A stretch of 64,000 nucleotides of DNA from contig NZ_CP007790.1 of the NCBI RefSeq assembly GCF_000835165.1, positions 1,302,001 to 1,366,000 on the forward strand, given 5' to 3'. Of this stretch, positions 1 through 9,081 are shown one piece after another; within the stretch, counting starts at the first letter, position 1, and each line of letters opens with the position of its first letter. The notes beneath the pieces are model-generated. The model did no database searches. It was not told the DNA's origin and worked only from the letters and a program-made list of their open reading frames with translations. Both the position numbers and the translations under genes were made by a program. Origin of the DNA: Corynebacterium marinum DSM 44953. GTDB taxonomy: Bacteria > Actinomycetota > Actinomycetes > Mycobacteriales > Mycobacteriaceae.

Positions 1-568
1 GGGTGCCGTGCGCCGGACCGCCCAGGCCGGTGACGACGTCGCGCAGGGAGCGGTCGTTGACGTCGATGCAGCGCTGCCACACGATCCGCCGGGAGTCGAT
101 GCCCAGGACGTTGCCCTGCTGGACGTGGTTGTCCACGATGGCTGCCAGCGTGTTGGTGGCCGCGGAGATGGCGTGGAAATCACCGGTGAAGTGGAGGTTG
201 ATCTCCTCCATGGGCACTATCTGCGAGTATCCCCCGCCGGCGGCGCCGCCCTTGACGCCCATGACGGGTCCCTGGGAGGGCTCCCTGAGCGCGGCCGCCG
301 CCTTCCTGCCCAGCCTGGTCATGGCGTCGGTCAGACCGATGAGGACGGTGGACTTGCCCTCACCCGCCGGCGTCGGGGAGATGCCGGTGACGAGGATCAG
401 TTTTCCCTCGGGCCGGGTGTTGCCCAGGCGGGTGATGTCCACCTTCGCTTTGTTGCGCCCGTACGCGACGACCGCATCCCGGGGGATGCCCGCCCGGTCG
501 GCGATCTCGGTGATCGGCTCGAGGGCGTGGGCCTGGGCGATTGCGACGTCAGTGAGAGGTTGGGCCAT
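1..568 (-). CDS. fhs: formate--tetrahydrofolate ligase (N-terminal part, cut by window edge)
   Basis: Translation from the ATG at 568 gives the first 189 residues of formate-tetrahydrofolate ligase, which makes 10-formyl-THF from formate, THF and ATP in cytosolic one-carbon metabolism. The P-loop TPAGEGKST lies near residues 65-73, followed by the family stretch around [17 protein letters not shown] and the [12 protein letters not shown] region. The reading frame is open to base 1, so the C-terminal two thirds lie outside. No Shine-Dalgarno is seen. A -10-like TAATGT (minus strand 581-576) ends 7 nt before the ATG, suggesting a leaderless transcript. Confidence 0.93.
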   Translation of the reverse strand, partial: MAQPLTDVAIAQAHALEPITEIADRAGIPRDAVVAYGRNKAKVDITRLGNTRPEGKLILVTGISPTPAGEGKSTVLIGLTDAMTRLGRKAAAALREPSQGPVMGVKGGAAGGGYSQIVPMEEINLHFTGDFHAISAATNTLAAIVDNHVQQGNVLGIDSRRIVWQRCIDVNDRSLRDVVTGLGGPAHGT

Positions 569-631
569 GTCAGACACATTACTTTCCGGAGCTCAGGGAT
601 GGATGGTGGAGCCGTGCAGGGGTGAGCCGGG

Positions 632-1942
632 TCAGATGAGCACCGAGCCGATGCCGTAGCTCAGCAGGACGGCCACGGTGATGTTGACCACTCCGGGGAT
701 GAGGAACGGGTGGTTGAAGACGAACTTTCCGATGCGCGTCGAACCCGTGTCGTCCATCTCGACGGCCGCCAGCAGCGTCGGGTAGGTCGGCAGGACGAAC
801 AGGGCGGACACGGCGGGGAACGCCGCGACCGCGGTGAGCGGCGCCACGCCGATGACCAGGGCTGCCGGCATCAGCGCCTTGGCTGTCGCGGCCTGCGAGT
901 ACAGCAGCGCGGCGGCGAAGAAGAGGACGACGGCGAGCAGCCACGGGCTGGCGGAGAGGACGTCCCCGGCGAGGACCTGGATGTCGTCGATGTAGTGGTT
1001 GATGAAGGTGGTGCCCAGCCAGGCGACACCCAGGACGCAGATCGCGGCGGACATGCCGGAGCGGAACACCTGGGTCTTGATGATCTCGTCCGCCGGGATA
1101 CGGGTCACCAGGACGATGACCGTGGCGGCGGCGAGCATGATGGTCATGATCGCCTCGTTGCGGGGCAGGGTCGGCTCGCTGATGAGCCCGACCTGCTCGG
1201 AGATGACGGTGGCGTAACCCATAACAGAGACGATGGCGGCGAGGAAGATCCACACCGAGGCCTTGGCACCGGGGCGCGGCTGCCAGACGCCCGGGCCCTT
1301 CGGTTCGCGGACCAGGCCCTTGGCCAGGCGGTCCTGGTACACGGGGTCGTCGGCAAGCTCCCTGCCCGTGCGGTTGGTCAGCAGCGCCGTCGGGAAGATG
1401 GCGAGGAACGTCGCGGGGATCATGATCCCCAGTAGGGTGAGGTAGCTGACGCCGAGGGGTTCGAGGATGGAGGCCATGAACACCACGGCCGCGGAGATCG
1501 GCGAGGCGACGATCGCCATCTGGGAGGCGATGACCGCGACCGACAGTGGGCGGGACGGGCGGACGCCACCCTCCTTGGCCACCTCGATGATGACCGGGAG
1601 CGTGGAGAACGCGGTGTGGCCGGTGCCGGCGAAGACTGTCATCAGCCAGGTGACCACCGGGGCCCACAGCGTGATCTGCTTCGGGTTGCGGCGCAGGAAA
1701 CGCTCGGCGACGTGGACGAGGTAGTCCATGCCGCCCGCACGCTGCATTGCGGAGATGGCGGCGATGACGCACATGATGATGCCGATGACATCGAAGGGGA
1801 TGTTCTCGGCGGTGACGGGAACGCCCGTCAGGCTGAGCAGGAGGACGCCCAGGCCACCGGCGAAACCGATGGCGATGGAGCCCAACCGGGCTCCCAGCAC
1901 GATGGCGCCGAGGACGATGAGGATCTGGAGGACAAGGAGCAT
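632..1942 (-). CDS. anaerobic C4-dicarboxylate transporter, Dcu family
   Basis: A 436-residue, highly hydrophobic protein with about ten or more membrane segments. It matches the DcuA/DcuB family in length (about 430-445) and in the conserved GTGHTAFSTLPVI block in its first third. These carriers exchange or take up fumarate, malate, succinate and aspartate. I chose the ATG at 1942 (MLLVLQILIV) because it gives the family N-terminus directly at the first membrane helix; the frame is open further upstream to 2044. It lies downstream of aspA on the same strand, which fits aspartate uptake with fumarate or succinate efflux, but a strong terminator separates the two. DcuA and DcuB cannot be told apart here. 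Confidence 0.88.
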   Translation of the reverse strand: MLLVLQILIVLGAIVLGARLGSIAIGFAGGLGVLLLSLTGVPVTAENIPFDVIGIIMCVIAAISAMQRAGGMDYLVHVAERFLRRNPKQITLWAPVVTWLMTVFAGTGHTAFSTLPVIIEVAKEGGVRPSRPLSVAVIASQMAIVASPISAAVVFMASILEPLGVSYLTLLGIMIPATFLAIFPTALLTNRTGRELADDPVYQDRLAKGLVREPKGPGVWQPRPGAKASVWIFLAAIVSVMGYATVISEQVGLISEPTLPRNEAIMTIMLAAATVIVLVTRIPADEIIKTQVFRSGMSAAICVLGVAWLGTTFINHYIDDIQVLAGDVLSASPWLLAVVLFFAAALLYSQAATAKALMPAALVIGVAPLTAVAAFPAVSALFVLPTYPTLLAAVEMDDTGSTRIGKFVFNHPFLIPGVVNITVAVLLSYGIGSVLI

Positions 1943-1977
1943 GATCGCTTTACTTTCTCGCGTCCGACGGTAAGGTA

Positions 1978-1992
1978 CTATCAAAATGATAG
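1978..1992. promoter_or_regulatory. inverted repeat CTATC-N5-GATAG upstream of the dcu gene (candidate operator)
   Basis: CTATC (1978-1982) and GATAG (1988-1992) are perfect inverted arms around AAAAT, about 36 nt upstream of the dcu start and just beyond the aspA terminator. It sits where an operator for an anaerobic or C4-acid regulator could be. The half-sites face the opposite way to an FNR box (TTGAT-N4-ATCAA), so no regulator is assigned. Confidence 0.35.
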
Positions 1993-2017
1993 GCTTTCTG
2001 TTCCGGATCGAGGAATG

Positions 2018-2053
2018 AAAAAGCCCGTCTGTGTGGAATCCCACACAGACGGG
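2018..2053 (-). terminator. rho-independent terminator of aspA
   Basis: A perfect 13-bp stem (2024-2036 with 2041-2053) has a 4-nt loop. On the minus strand it is followed by CTTTTT. It lies 42 nt past the aspA stop codon. Confidence 0.9.
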
Positions 2054-2094
2054 TACCTCTCCCCCAGGCCAGGACTGGCCGGACCACGATATCC

Positions 2095-3591
2095 CTAGCC
2101 TTCGATGTACAGCTGACCCCGGAACACCGGGTGCATGAGGTTCTCCTTGCTCAGCACCTTCTCCAGGGTGTCCGGATCCAGCAGGCCGCGCTCGAGGACG
2201 ATCTCCTTGACCGAGCGGCCCGTCTCGGCGGCCTCGCGGGCCACCAGGTCACCGTTGTGGTGGCCGATGAACGGGTTGAGGTAGGTGATGATGCCGATGG
2301 AGTTCTCCACGTGGGCGCGGCACACCTCGGGGTTGGCGGTGATGCCCACGACGCACTTCTCGCGCAGGGTGGTCGCGGCGTTGCCCAGGATCCGGATGGA
2401 CTGGAACAACGACTCTGCGATGACCGGCTCCATCACGTTGAGCTGCAGCTGGCCGGCCTCGGCGGCCATCGTCACGGTGAGGTCGTTGCCGAACACCTTG
2501 AAACAGACCTGGTTGACCACCTCGGGAATGACGGGGTTGACCTTGCCCGGCATGATCGAGGACCCGGCCTGGCGCGGCGGCAGGTTGATCTCGTTGAGGC
2601 CGGCCCGCGGACCGGAGGACAGCAGCCGCAGGTCGTTGCAGATCTTCGACAGTTTCATCGCCGTGCGCTTCACCGCGGAGTGCGCGTGGACGTAGGCGCC
2701 GGTGTCGCTCGTCGCCTCGATGAGGTCGAGCGCCGACCTGATCTCCAGGCCGGTGACCTCGGCCAGCGTCGCCGTGACCTGGTGGCGGTAGCCGGGGGGC
2801 GTGTTCACGCCGGTGCCCACGGCCGTGGCGCCCAGGTTGATCTCCAGCAGCCGGTCGGCGGCGTTGCGCAGGACAGCCTGCTCCTCCGCGAGGTTGTAGG
2901 CGAAGGCGTTGAACTCGTCGCCCAGGGTCATGGGCACGGCGTCCTGCAGCTGGGTGCGGCCCATCTTGAGGATGTCCTGGAACTCGCGACCCTTCTCACG
3001 GAACGAGCGCTGCAGCGCCTCCATCTGACGGATCAGCTGGTTGAGGGTGGCGTAGAGGCCGAGGCGGAACCCCGTCGGGTAAGCGTCGTTGGTCGACTGG
3101 GACATGTTGACGTCGTCATTCGGGTTGATGACGTCGTAGCTGCCCTTCTCCTCCCCCAGGTACTCCAGGGCGAGGTTCGCGAGGACCTCGTTGACGTTCA
3201 TGTTCACCGAAGTGCCGGCGCCGCCCTGAAACACGTCGAGCGGGAACTGGTCCATGCACCGTCCTTCGCGGAGGATCTGGTCGCAGGCCCACAGGATGGC
3301 CTCGTATTTCTTCGGCGGCAGCGTGTGCAGCTGGCGGTTGGCCATCGCCGCGGCCTTTTTCACGTGCACCAGACCGATGATGAACTCGGGCACATGATTG
3401 ATCGTGGTGCGCGAGATCTGGAAGTTCTCCAGCGCGCGCATCGTGTGGATGCCGTAGTAGGCGTCCGCCGGAACCTCCAGCCGGCCGAGGAGATCCTCCT
3501 CGGTGCGGGTCTTGCGGGCGATCGTCTTCGACTGGGTCTCAGCGGACGGGGCGGCAGAGAAATCGGTGGACTCCTCCGTGGGTTTCGCCAT
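2095..3591 (-). CDS. aspA: aspartate ammonia-lyase (aspartase)
   Basis: A 498-residue member of the fumarase/aspartase superfamily, converting L-aspartate to fumarate and ammonium in the cytosol. The superfamily signature [11 protein letters not shown], with the catalytic SS loop, is at about residues 345-355. Family blocks [25 protein letters not shown] and [12 protein letters not shown] are all present. An unstructured Ser/Thr-rich N-terminal extension of about 30 residues precedes the core, as in other corynebacterial AspA proteins as far as I recall. I chose the ATG at 3591; a GTG at 3612 is in frame and adds 7 residues. It has its own terminator and a Dcu-type carrier just downstream. 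Confidence 0.94.
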   Translation of the reverse strand: MAKPTEESTDFSAAPSAETQSKTIARKTRTEEDLLGRLEVPADAYYGIHTMRALENFQISRTTINHVPEFIIGLVHVKKAAAMANRQLHTLPPKKYEAILWACDQILREGRCMDQFPLDVFQGGAGTSVNMNVNEVLANLALEYLGEEKGSYDVINPNDDVNMSQSTNDAYPTGFRLGLYATLNQLIRQMEALQRSFREKGREFQDILKMGRTQLQDAVPMTLGDEFNAFAYNLAEEQAVLRNAADRLLEINLGATAVGTGVNTPPGYRHQVTATLAEVTGLEIRSALDLIEATSDTGAYVHAHSAVKRTAMKLSKICNDLRLLSSGPRAGLNEINLPPRQAGSSIMPGKVNPVIPEVVNQVCFKVFGNDLTVTMAAEAGQLQLNVMEPVIAESLFQSIRILGNAATTLREKCVVGITANPEVCRAHVENSIGIITYLNPFIGHHNGDLVAREAAETGRSVKEIVLERGLLDPDTLEKVLSKENLMHPVFRGQLYIEG

Positions 3592-3700
3592 GGTGATGTG
3601 GGTTCCTCTCACTCTTAGAGCTCGGGCAATGAATCCTTAAAGACTCATGTGCCCATGGTAACCCAGATCACTCTGACACCGCCCGGGCCGGCCGGGAGAG

Positions 3701-4546
3701 TCAGATGCGTGCGATGCGCAACTCGGACGCGAGGATGGCCTCGGCGCCCAACTCGGAGAGCTGGTCCATAATGGCGTTGGCGCGCTTGATCGGCACCAGC
3801 GCCCGCACCGCGACCATGTCCTCGCGCGCCAGCGGGGACACCGTCGGGCCTGACAGTCCCGGGGTGATCTCGGAGGCCACCGCGAGCTTCTCGCGGGAGA
3901 CGTTGTAGTCGAGCATGAGGTAGTTCTGCGCGTGCAGGATGCCCTCGATGCGCCGCAGCACCACCTTCTGCTCGGGGGTCGGCTCCACCCCCTTGCGGCC
4001 GACGATGACGGCCTCGGAGGAGACCAGCGGCTCGCCGAACGGGGCCAGCCCCTGCTGGCGCAGGGTGTTGCCGGTGGACACCACGTCCGCGATGGCGTCG
4101 GCGACGCCCAGCTTGATGGAGATCTCCACTGCACCGTCGAGACGGATGACCTCCGCCTCCAGGCCGCGGGCCGCAAGATCGTCTCGCACGAGGTTCGGGT
4201 AGGACGTGGCGATGCGCTTGCCCGCGAGATCCTCCACCGTCCAGATCTCATCCGCCGGGGCGGCGTAGCGGAAGGTGGAGCCGCCGAAGCCGAGGCAGAG
4301 CACCTCGGTCACCTCTGCGCGGGAGTCCCGGGCCAGGTCGCGGCCGGTGATGCCCAGGTCGAGCTTGCCGCTGGCCACGTAGATGGCGATGTCCTTCGGG
4401 CGGAGGAAGAAGAACTCCACGTCGTTGACCTTGTCGAAGACGTTGAGCGCCTTGGTGTCGCGGCGGCCCTTGTAACCGGCCTCCCGCAGGATCTCCACGG
4501 CCGCCTCGGACAGGGACCCCTTGTTGGGGACTGCGATCTTGATCAT
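3701..4546 (-). CDS. hisG: ATP phosphoribosyltransferase, long form
   Basis: A 281-residue HisG that catalyses the first committed step of histidine synthesis, ATP plus PRPP to PR-ATP. The length is that of the long, hexameric form with a C-terminal ACT-like regulatory domain. N-terminal [12 protein letters not shown] and the central ATSYPNL region are typical of the family, and the final 70 residues fit the histidine-binding domain, so feedback inhibition by histidine is expected. The start ATG at 4546 follows AGGAGACC, which overlaps the hisE stop codon. It is second in a hisE-hisG pair with a 9-nt gap, so translational coupling is likely. Confidence 0.96.
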   Translation of the reverse strand: MIKIAVPNKGSLSEAAVEILREAGYKGRRDTKALNVFDKVNDVEFFFLRPKDIAIYVASGKLDLGITGRDLARDSRAEVTEVLCLGFGGSTFRYAAPADEIWTVEDLAGKRIATSYPNLVRDDLAARGLEAEVIRLDGAVEISIKLGVADAIADVVSTGNTLRQQGLAPFGEPLVSSEAVIVGRKGVEPTPEQKVVLRRIEGILHAQNYLMLDYNVSREKLAVASEITPGLSGPTVSPLAREDMVAVRALVPIKRANAIMDQLSELGAEAILASELRIARI

Positions 4547-4555
4547 GGTGGTCTC

Positions 4556-4819
4556 CTAGAGGTTCTTGTAGATGTCGTCGGGAGTCAGTCCGCGGGCGAC
4601 CATCATGACCTGGGTCCAGTAGATGAGCTGGCTCATCTCTGCGGCGAGTTCCTCGTCCGACTGGTACTCGGCCGCGATCCAGACCTCCCCGGCCTCCTCG
4701 ATGATCTTCTTGCCGATGTGATGGGCGCCCTTGTCCAGGGCTTCCACGGTCCCGGAGCCCTCAGGGCGGGAGGCGGCACGATCGGCGAGTTCGGCAAACA
4801 GGGAGTCAAAGTTCTTCAC
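4556..4819 (-). CDS. hisE: phosphoribosyl-ATP pyrophosphatase
   Basis: An 87-residue HisE, the second enzyme of histidine synthesis, hydrolysing PR-ATP to PR-AMP. It belongs to the all-alpha NTP pyrophosphohydrolase fold. The metal-binding E-rich helix is seen in [12 protein letters not shown] (about residues 39-50), and the [15 protein letters not shown] stretch supplies further acidic residues. The GTG start at 4819 lacks a ribosome site but has TAATGT (4831-4826) ending 6 nt upstream, so it probably starts a leaderless hisE-hisG mRNA, although the upstream HAD gene ends only 28 nt away. Confidence 0.95.
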   Translation of the reverse strand: MKNFDSLFAELADRAASRPEGSGTVEALDKGAHHIGKKIIEEAGEVWIAAEYQSDEELAAEMSQLIYWTQVMMVARGLTPDDIYKNL

Positions 4820-4847
4820 GACGGGACATTATTCCATGCCCCCTCCC

Positions 4848-5612
4848 TCAGCGCTTCAGTTGGTGGAACCAGTCGAAGACCGTGGCGGCGTCCACACCCT
4901 CGAAATCGTTGCGGCCGTGCAGCGAATCGAGCGTCACGACCCCCTCGGGAACCACCGTGTCGGCATACCAGGGCAGGCCGATCACCCTGCAGCCGGCCGC
5001 CACGGCAGCGGTCATCCCCGTGACCGAGTCCTCGAACACGAGACAGTCCGAGGGGTGCGCGCCCACCTTCTCCGCCGCCCGCAGGTACATGTCCGGTGCG
5101 GGCTTGGGCCGTGGCACCTCGTCGCCGGCGACTGAACCCGCGAAGAAGTGACTGCCGACGGCAGCGATGGACAGGTCCGCCAGCACCCGTTCGGTGTTGG
5201 TGGTCACCAGCATCGGCAGGTCACGGCCGGACAAGTCGCCCAGCAGCCGGGTCACCCCCGGATTCGGGGCGAGTTCGGCGTCCATGAGTTCCGCCATCCG
5301 CTCGTACATGAACGCGCGGTAGATCGGATGGTCGTCCTCGGTGACGGTGACGCCGGCATGGTCGGCGCACACCCGGACGGTGTGGCCGAAACTGCCGCCG
5401 ATCGTGGTCTCCCGCAGAGCGGGGGTCAGTCGACGCCCCATGCGCTCGCTGAGCTCATAGGTGAACCGCTCCCACAGGGGCTCGGTGTCGACGAGGGTGC
5501 CGTCCATGTCCCAGAAGATGGCGGCGGGGGCGGGGGTGAATGAGGTGTTAATCGATCTCCGGCAGTTCGGCGAGTGCCTCGTCTTCCGCGCCGGTGGCGG
5601 CGGAGGCGTCAT
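4848..5612 (-). CDS. HAD-superfamily hydrolase (phosphatase-like)
   Basis: A haloacid-dehalogenase family protein of the beta-phosphoglucomutase/phosphatase branch. Motif I is DMDGTLVD with both Asp nucleophile and Asp acid, motif II is VTTNTE, motif III is the Lys in PRPKPAPD, and motif IV is FEDS. The substrate cannot be inferred. The start is uncertain: the only ATG upstream of motif I (5612) overlaps the preceding gene by 65 nt and lacks a ribosome site, whereas an ATT at 5552, preceded by GGAG and overlapping the upstream TAA, would give a compact start. It sits between the mshC side and hisE in one leftward gene run. Confidence 0.85.
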   Translation of the reverse strand: MTPPPPPARKTRHSPNCRRSINTSFTPAPAAIFWDMDGTLVDTEPLWERFTYELSERMGRRLTPALRETTIGGSFGHTVRVCADHAGVTVTEDDHPIYRAFMYERMAELMDAELAPNPGVTRLLGDLSGRDLPMLVTTNTERVLADLSIAAVGSHFFAGSVAGDEVPRPKPAPDMYLRAAEKVGAHPSDCLVFEDSVTGMTAAVAAGCRVIGLPWYADTVVPEGVVTLDSLHGRNDFEGVDAATVFDWFHQLKR

Positions 5613-5937
5613 GGATCAGTTCGTTGAGCTCGGCCATCTCTTCCGGCTCGAGCACCGCATCGTGGTTTTTCGTGTTGAACTCGATGAGGTTGTCCACGGT
5701 GACCTGGACGACCTTCACCAGCATCTCTGCGGACGGGTCGGCGGGGAGGACATCGAGGGCGTCGAGCAGCTTCTCCAGGATCTTCTTCAGCTCGGGGAGC
5801 ACCTTCGGATCGAAGGGCTCGTCCCAGAACTCCTTCTCGTCGGGCTTGAGGTAATCACCGGTGGCGAAGGAGTGGAGGGTCGAGATGAATTCGTCGACGG
5901 TCGGCTGGAATTCGGCGCGGATGGTCATGGTGGTCAT
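5548..5937 (-). CDS. small acidic conserved hypothetical protein
   Basis: 129 residues, strongly acidic, with no signal peptide or membrane segment. The middle (about residues 45-105) reads as amphipathic helices with regular Leu/Val spacing. I recognise no catalytic motif and no named family. It starts 13 nt after mshC ends and overlaps the HAD gene, so it is probably co-transcribed with both. A second ATG at 5928 could be the true start. Function unknown. Confidence 0.72.
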   Translation of the reverse strand: MTTMTIRAEFQPTVDEFISTLHSFATGDYLKPDEKEFWDEPFDPKVLPELKKILEKLLDALDVLPADPSAEMLVKVVQVTVDNLIEFNTKNHDAVLEPEEMAELNELIHDASAATGAEDEALAELPEID

Positions 5938-5949
5938 TGTCCCCGAAAA

Positions 5950-7188
5950 TTATCCGGCCTGCACGCCCAACAGGGCATCGAGCGCCCCGCGCACCAGATC
6001 GGCGGCGCCGTCCTCGGTCGGACCACGGTCAGCGGCGGCCCAGGCGTCAACGGCGGCCAGCGCCCCCGGGGTGTCCAGGTCGGCGGCCAGATGCTGCCGC
6101 AGGTCCTGGACGAGGGCCTGCGCCCCCGCCAGGGAGCCCGCGTCCGCCAGGGCGCTGCGCCAGGTCGCCAGGCGGGCTTCAGCGTCCGCCAGCACCCGTT
6201 CGGACCAGTCCCGGTCGGAGCGGTAGTGGGAGGCGAATACACCGAGCCGGATTGCCGCGGGCTCGTGGCCGGCGGCGGTGAGGCGGTGCACGAACACGAG
6301 GTTGCCGAGGGACTTGCTCATCTTCACCCCGTCCAGGCCGATCATCCCCGAGTGCACGTAGTGGCCGGCCATGCGGTCGACGCCGAGGCCTGCCTCGGCG
6401 TGCGCGGCGGAGAACTCGTGGTGAGGGAAGATGAGGTCGCTGCCGCCGCCCTGGAGGGTGAAGGATCCGCCGAGGCGGTTGGTGGCGATGGCGGAACACT
6501 CGATGTGCCAGCCGGGGCGGCCTGCACCGAAGGGGGAATCCCAGGCGGGTTCGCCGTCCCGGTGTGCCCGCCACACCAGGGCGTCGAGGGGGTCGCGCTT
6601 GCCGGGGCGCTCCGGATCGCCGCCCCGCTCGGCGAAGAGGGACTCCATGGTGGCGCGGTCGTAGTTGGACTCGTAGCCGAAGTTCTCCGTGGCCTGGATG
6701 GAGGCGTACACGTCGGGGTAGTCCGGGTCGTCGACGACGTAGGCGGCACCGGCGTCGAGAAGCTTGCCGACCAGCTCGACGACCTCGTCGACCGACTCGA
6801 TTGCGCCGATGTAGTCGCGCGGCGGGATCACCCGCAGCTGGGCCATGTCGGAGCGGAACAGCTCGATCTGGCCGTCGCCCAGGTCCCGCCAGTCCACGCC
6901 GTCGCGGTCGGCCCGCTCGAACAGCGGGTCGTCGACGTCGGTGATGTTCTGCACGTAGTGGACCGCCAGGCCCTGGTCGAGCAGCAGCCGGTGGACCAGG
7001 TCGAAGGTGAGGTACGTGGCTGCGTGGCCCAGGTGGGTGGAGTCGTAAGGGGTGATGCCGCAGACGTACATCCCCGCGGTGTCCTCGGCCTCCACTGGAC
7101 GGACGACTCCGTCCGCGGTGTCGAAGAGGGAGAGGGGGACGGGAGTGCCGCTGACCCGCGGCACCTCAGGTTGTGGCCATGAACGCAT
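5950..7188 (-). CDS. mshC: mycothiol ligase MshC (cysteine:GlcN-Ins ligase)
   Basis: A 412-residue class I aminoacyl-tRNA-synthetase-like enzyme that joins L-cysteine to GlcN-Ins with ATP, the penultimate step of mycothiol synthesis. The zinc/adenylate site reads [16 protein letters not shown] (about residues 41-56), then [39 protein letters not shown] and the KMSKS loop. It lacks the tRNA anticodon domain of CysRS and is shorter, which separates MshC from CysS. The start ATG at 7188 (MRSWPQP) is chosen over 7197 because corynebacterial MshC begins similarly and TAGAGT ends 7 nt before it. Confidence 0.96.
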   Translation of the reverse strand: MRSWPQPEVPRVSGTPVPLSLFDTADGVVRPVEAEDTAGMYVCGITPYDSTHLGHAATYLTFDLVHRLLLDQGLAVHYVQNITDVDDPLFERADRDGVDWRDLGDGQIELFRSDMAQLRVIPPRDYIGAIESVDEVVELVGKLLDAGAAYVVDDPDYPDVYASIQATENFGYESNYDRATMESLFAERGGDPERPGKRDPLDALVWRAHRDGEPAWDSPFGAGRPGWHIECSAIATNRLGGSFTLQGGGSDLIFPHHEFSAAHAEAGLGVDRMAGHYVHSGMIGLDGVKMSKSLGNLVFVHRLTAAGHEPAAIRLGVFASHYRSDRDWSERVLADAEARLATWRSALADAGSLAGAQALVQDLRQHLAADLDTPGALAAVDAWAAADRGPTEDGAADLVRGALDALLGVQAG

Positions 7189-7233
7189 GCCCAACACTCT
7201 AACGGACGACCATTGCGGGACCCATCCGGGAGG

Positions 7234-8121
7234 TTAGACCGGCTGCAGGACCCCGAAGGCCAGCAGCCCCATGACGAGCAGGCCGACCGGGATACGGTAG
7301 GCCGCGAACCAGGAGAAGGAGTGGTGGGCGACGAACTTCAGCAGCCAGGCGATGGAGATGTAGCCGAGGATGAAGGTGACGCCGGTGCCGGCCAGCAGCT
7401 GCAGCGCGGTGGCCGACTGGCCGGCCTGCGGGGCGAAGGCGTCCGGCAGGGAGAACAGGCCGGAGGCCAGCACCGCCGGGATGGCCAGCAGGAAGCTGAA
7501 TCGGGTGGCCACCTCGCGGTCCAGGTTGAGGAAGAGGCCGGCGGAAACCGTGCCGCCCGAGCGGGAGACGCCCGGAATCAGCGCCAGGCACTGGGCCAGG
7601 CCCATGACGACCGCGTCTTTCATGGTGAGTTCGTCGAAGTTGCGGTCCTTCTTGCCCATCTTCTCGGCGAGGATGAACACGAAGGAGAACAGCACCAGCA
7701 CGGTCGCGGTGATCCACAGGTTGCGCAGCCCCTCCCGGATGAGGTCGCGGCCGAAGAACCCGAGAACCGCCACCGGAATGGTGCCGACGATGACCATCCA
7801 GCCCATTCGGTAGTGGAATCCACGGCGCTCCTTGTCGAACAGGCCGCGGAACCAGCCGGTGAGGATCTGCCAGATGTCCCTGGCGAAGAACACCAGCACC
7901 GCCAATTCGGTGCCCAGCTGGACGACCGCGGTGAACGAGGCGCCGGCGTCGACCCCCCAGAAGAGCTCCGAGACGATCCGCAGGTGGCCGGAGGAGCTGA
8001 CCGGCAGGAATTCGGTCACACCCTGCACGATGGACAGGACGATGACCTGCAGCCAGGACATCTGATCAGGGGAAGCGGCCGCCGCATCTGTGGCCGCGGC
8101 GAGGATGGTCACGTCATTCAC
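7234..8121 (-). CDS. uppP: undecaprenyl-diphosphatase (BacA/UppP)
   Basis: An integral membrane enzyme dephosphorylating undecaprenyl diphosphate to recycle the cell-wall lipid carrier; it also gives bacitracin tolerance. The two signature blocks [14 protein letters not shown] and PGVSRSGGT, which carry the catalytic Glu/Ser/Arg residues, are present, and about eight membrane helices follow. I favour GTG 8121 (295 aa) because TACGGT (minus strand 8134-8129) ends 7 nt before it. ATG 8061, which starts at MSWLQ, is the alternative and matches the usual protein length better. The frame is open far upstream, but that part is opposite the aldo/keto reductase. Confidence 0.93.
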   Translation of the reverse strand: MNDVTILAAATDAAAASPDQMSWLQVIVLSIVQGVTEFLPVSSSGHLRIVSELFWGVDAGASFTAVVQLGTELAVLVFFARDIWQILTGWFRGLFDKERRGFHYRMGWMVIVGTIPVAVLGFFGRDLIREGLRNLWITATVLVLFSFVFILAEKMGKKDRNFDELTMKDAVVMGLAQCLALIPGVSRSGGTVSAGLFLNLDREVATRFSFLLAIPAVLASGLFSLPDAFAPQAGQSATALQLLAGTGVTFILGYISIAWLLKFVAHHSFSWFAAYRIPVGLLVMGLLAFGVLQPV

Positions 8122-8151
8122 CCGGACCACCGTACTACTACTGTGGTGGGG
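8122..8151. promoter_or_regulatory. 30-nt divergent leaderless promoter between uppP and the aldo/keto reductase
   Basis: The two GTG starts are only 30 nt apart. TACGGT (minus strand, 8134-8129) lies 7 nt before uppP, and TACTGT (plus strand, 8139-8144) lies 7 nt before the reductase. Both -10 boxes fit inside this gap, so the -35 regions would fall in the opposing coding sequences. Confidence 0.55.
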
Positions 8152-9067
8152 GTGAAACAGCGATTGGTCGGCTTCAGCGGACTCCGGGTCTCCGACATCG
8201 GCCTGGGCACAGCCACGTGGGGCGAGTCCACCCAGCTGGCCGAAGCCCAGGTCATCCTGCGGGAGTACCTCGACGCCGGCGGCACCCTGATCGACTCCTC
8301 CCCCAGCTACGCGCAGGGCCGCGCCCAGCAGGTGCTGTCGGAGGTCCTCGCGGCCGCCGACGTGCCCCGCGAGCGCCTGGTCCTCTCCTCCTCCGCCGGG
8401 ATCGCCCCGCGCTCGCCGGTGGGACGGCGGGTGGACTGTTCCCGCCGGGCCCTCATGCACCAGCTCGACGCGACGCTGCAGGCCCTGGGCACCGACCACC
8501 TCGACCTCTGGTCCGTCGCGTACTGGGACGAGCGGACCCCACCGGCGGAGGTCGCCGACACCATCGACTGGGCCATCCGGACCGGCCGGACCCGGTACGC
8601 CGGCGTGCGGGACTACGCGGGCTGGCAGCTGGCGGTGACCGCCGCGGGGCATTCCGCCCCCCGGATCGTCGCCACCCAGCATGAGTATTCCCTGCTCACC
8701 CGAGATCGAGGAGGAGCTCATCCCCGCCGCCCGCCACCTGGGGGTGGGTGTCATCGCCGCCGCGCCCCTGGCCCAGGGGGTCCTCACCGGCCGTTACCGC
8801 AGCACCCTCCCCCACGGAGTGCGCGCCGAGGTCCACGCCCGCCTCGGCGGCAAGGCGCACACCATCGTCGACGCCCTGACCACCGCCGCGGACGGCCTGG
8901 GCCTTCCCCCGGCCGTCGTCGCCCTAGCCTGGGCCAGGGACCGCGCCGGGGTGTCGTCCGCCGTGGTGGGAGCCGGCAGCTCCGCCCAGCTGCGGCAACT
9001 GCTGCAGGTCACCGACACCGTCCTGCCCAGGGCCATCGTCAAGGCATTGGACGACGTCTCCCGCTGA
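8152..9067 (+). pseudogene. aldo/keto reductase, interrupted by a frameshift
   Basis: Residues from GTG 8152 match the N-terminal half of an NAD(P)H-dependent aldo/keto reductase: [19 protein letters not shown], then the catalytic-Tyr region [11 protein letters not shown], then QHEYSLLTR. Around 8695-8705 the frame shifts; the C-terminal half ([31 protein letters not shown] and the cofactor-binding end) continues in the next frame to 9067. A shift of one added or two lost bases in the run CTCACCCGAGATC restores the family sequence LLTREIEEEL. No other damage is visible, so it is either a very recent pseudogene or a sequencing error. Confidence 0.82.
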
Positions 9068-9081
9068 TAGGCTCATGTTCC

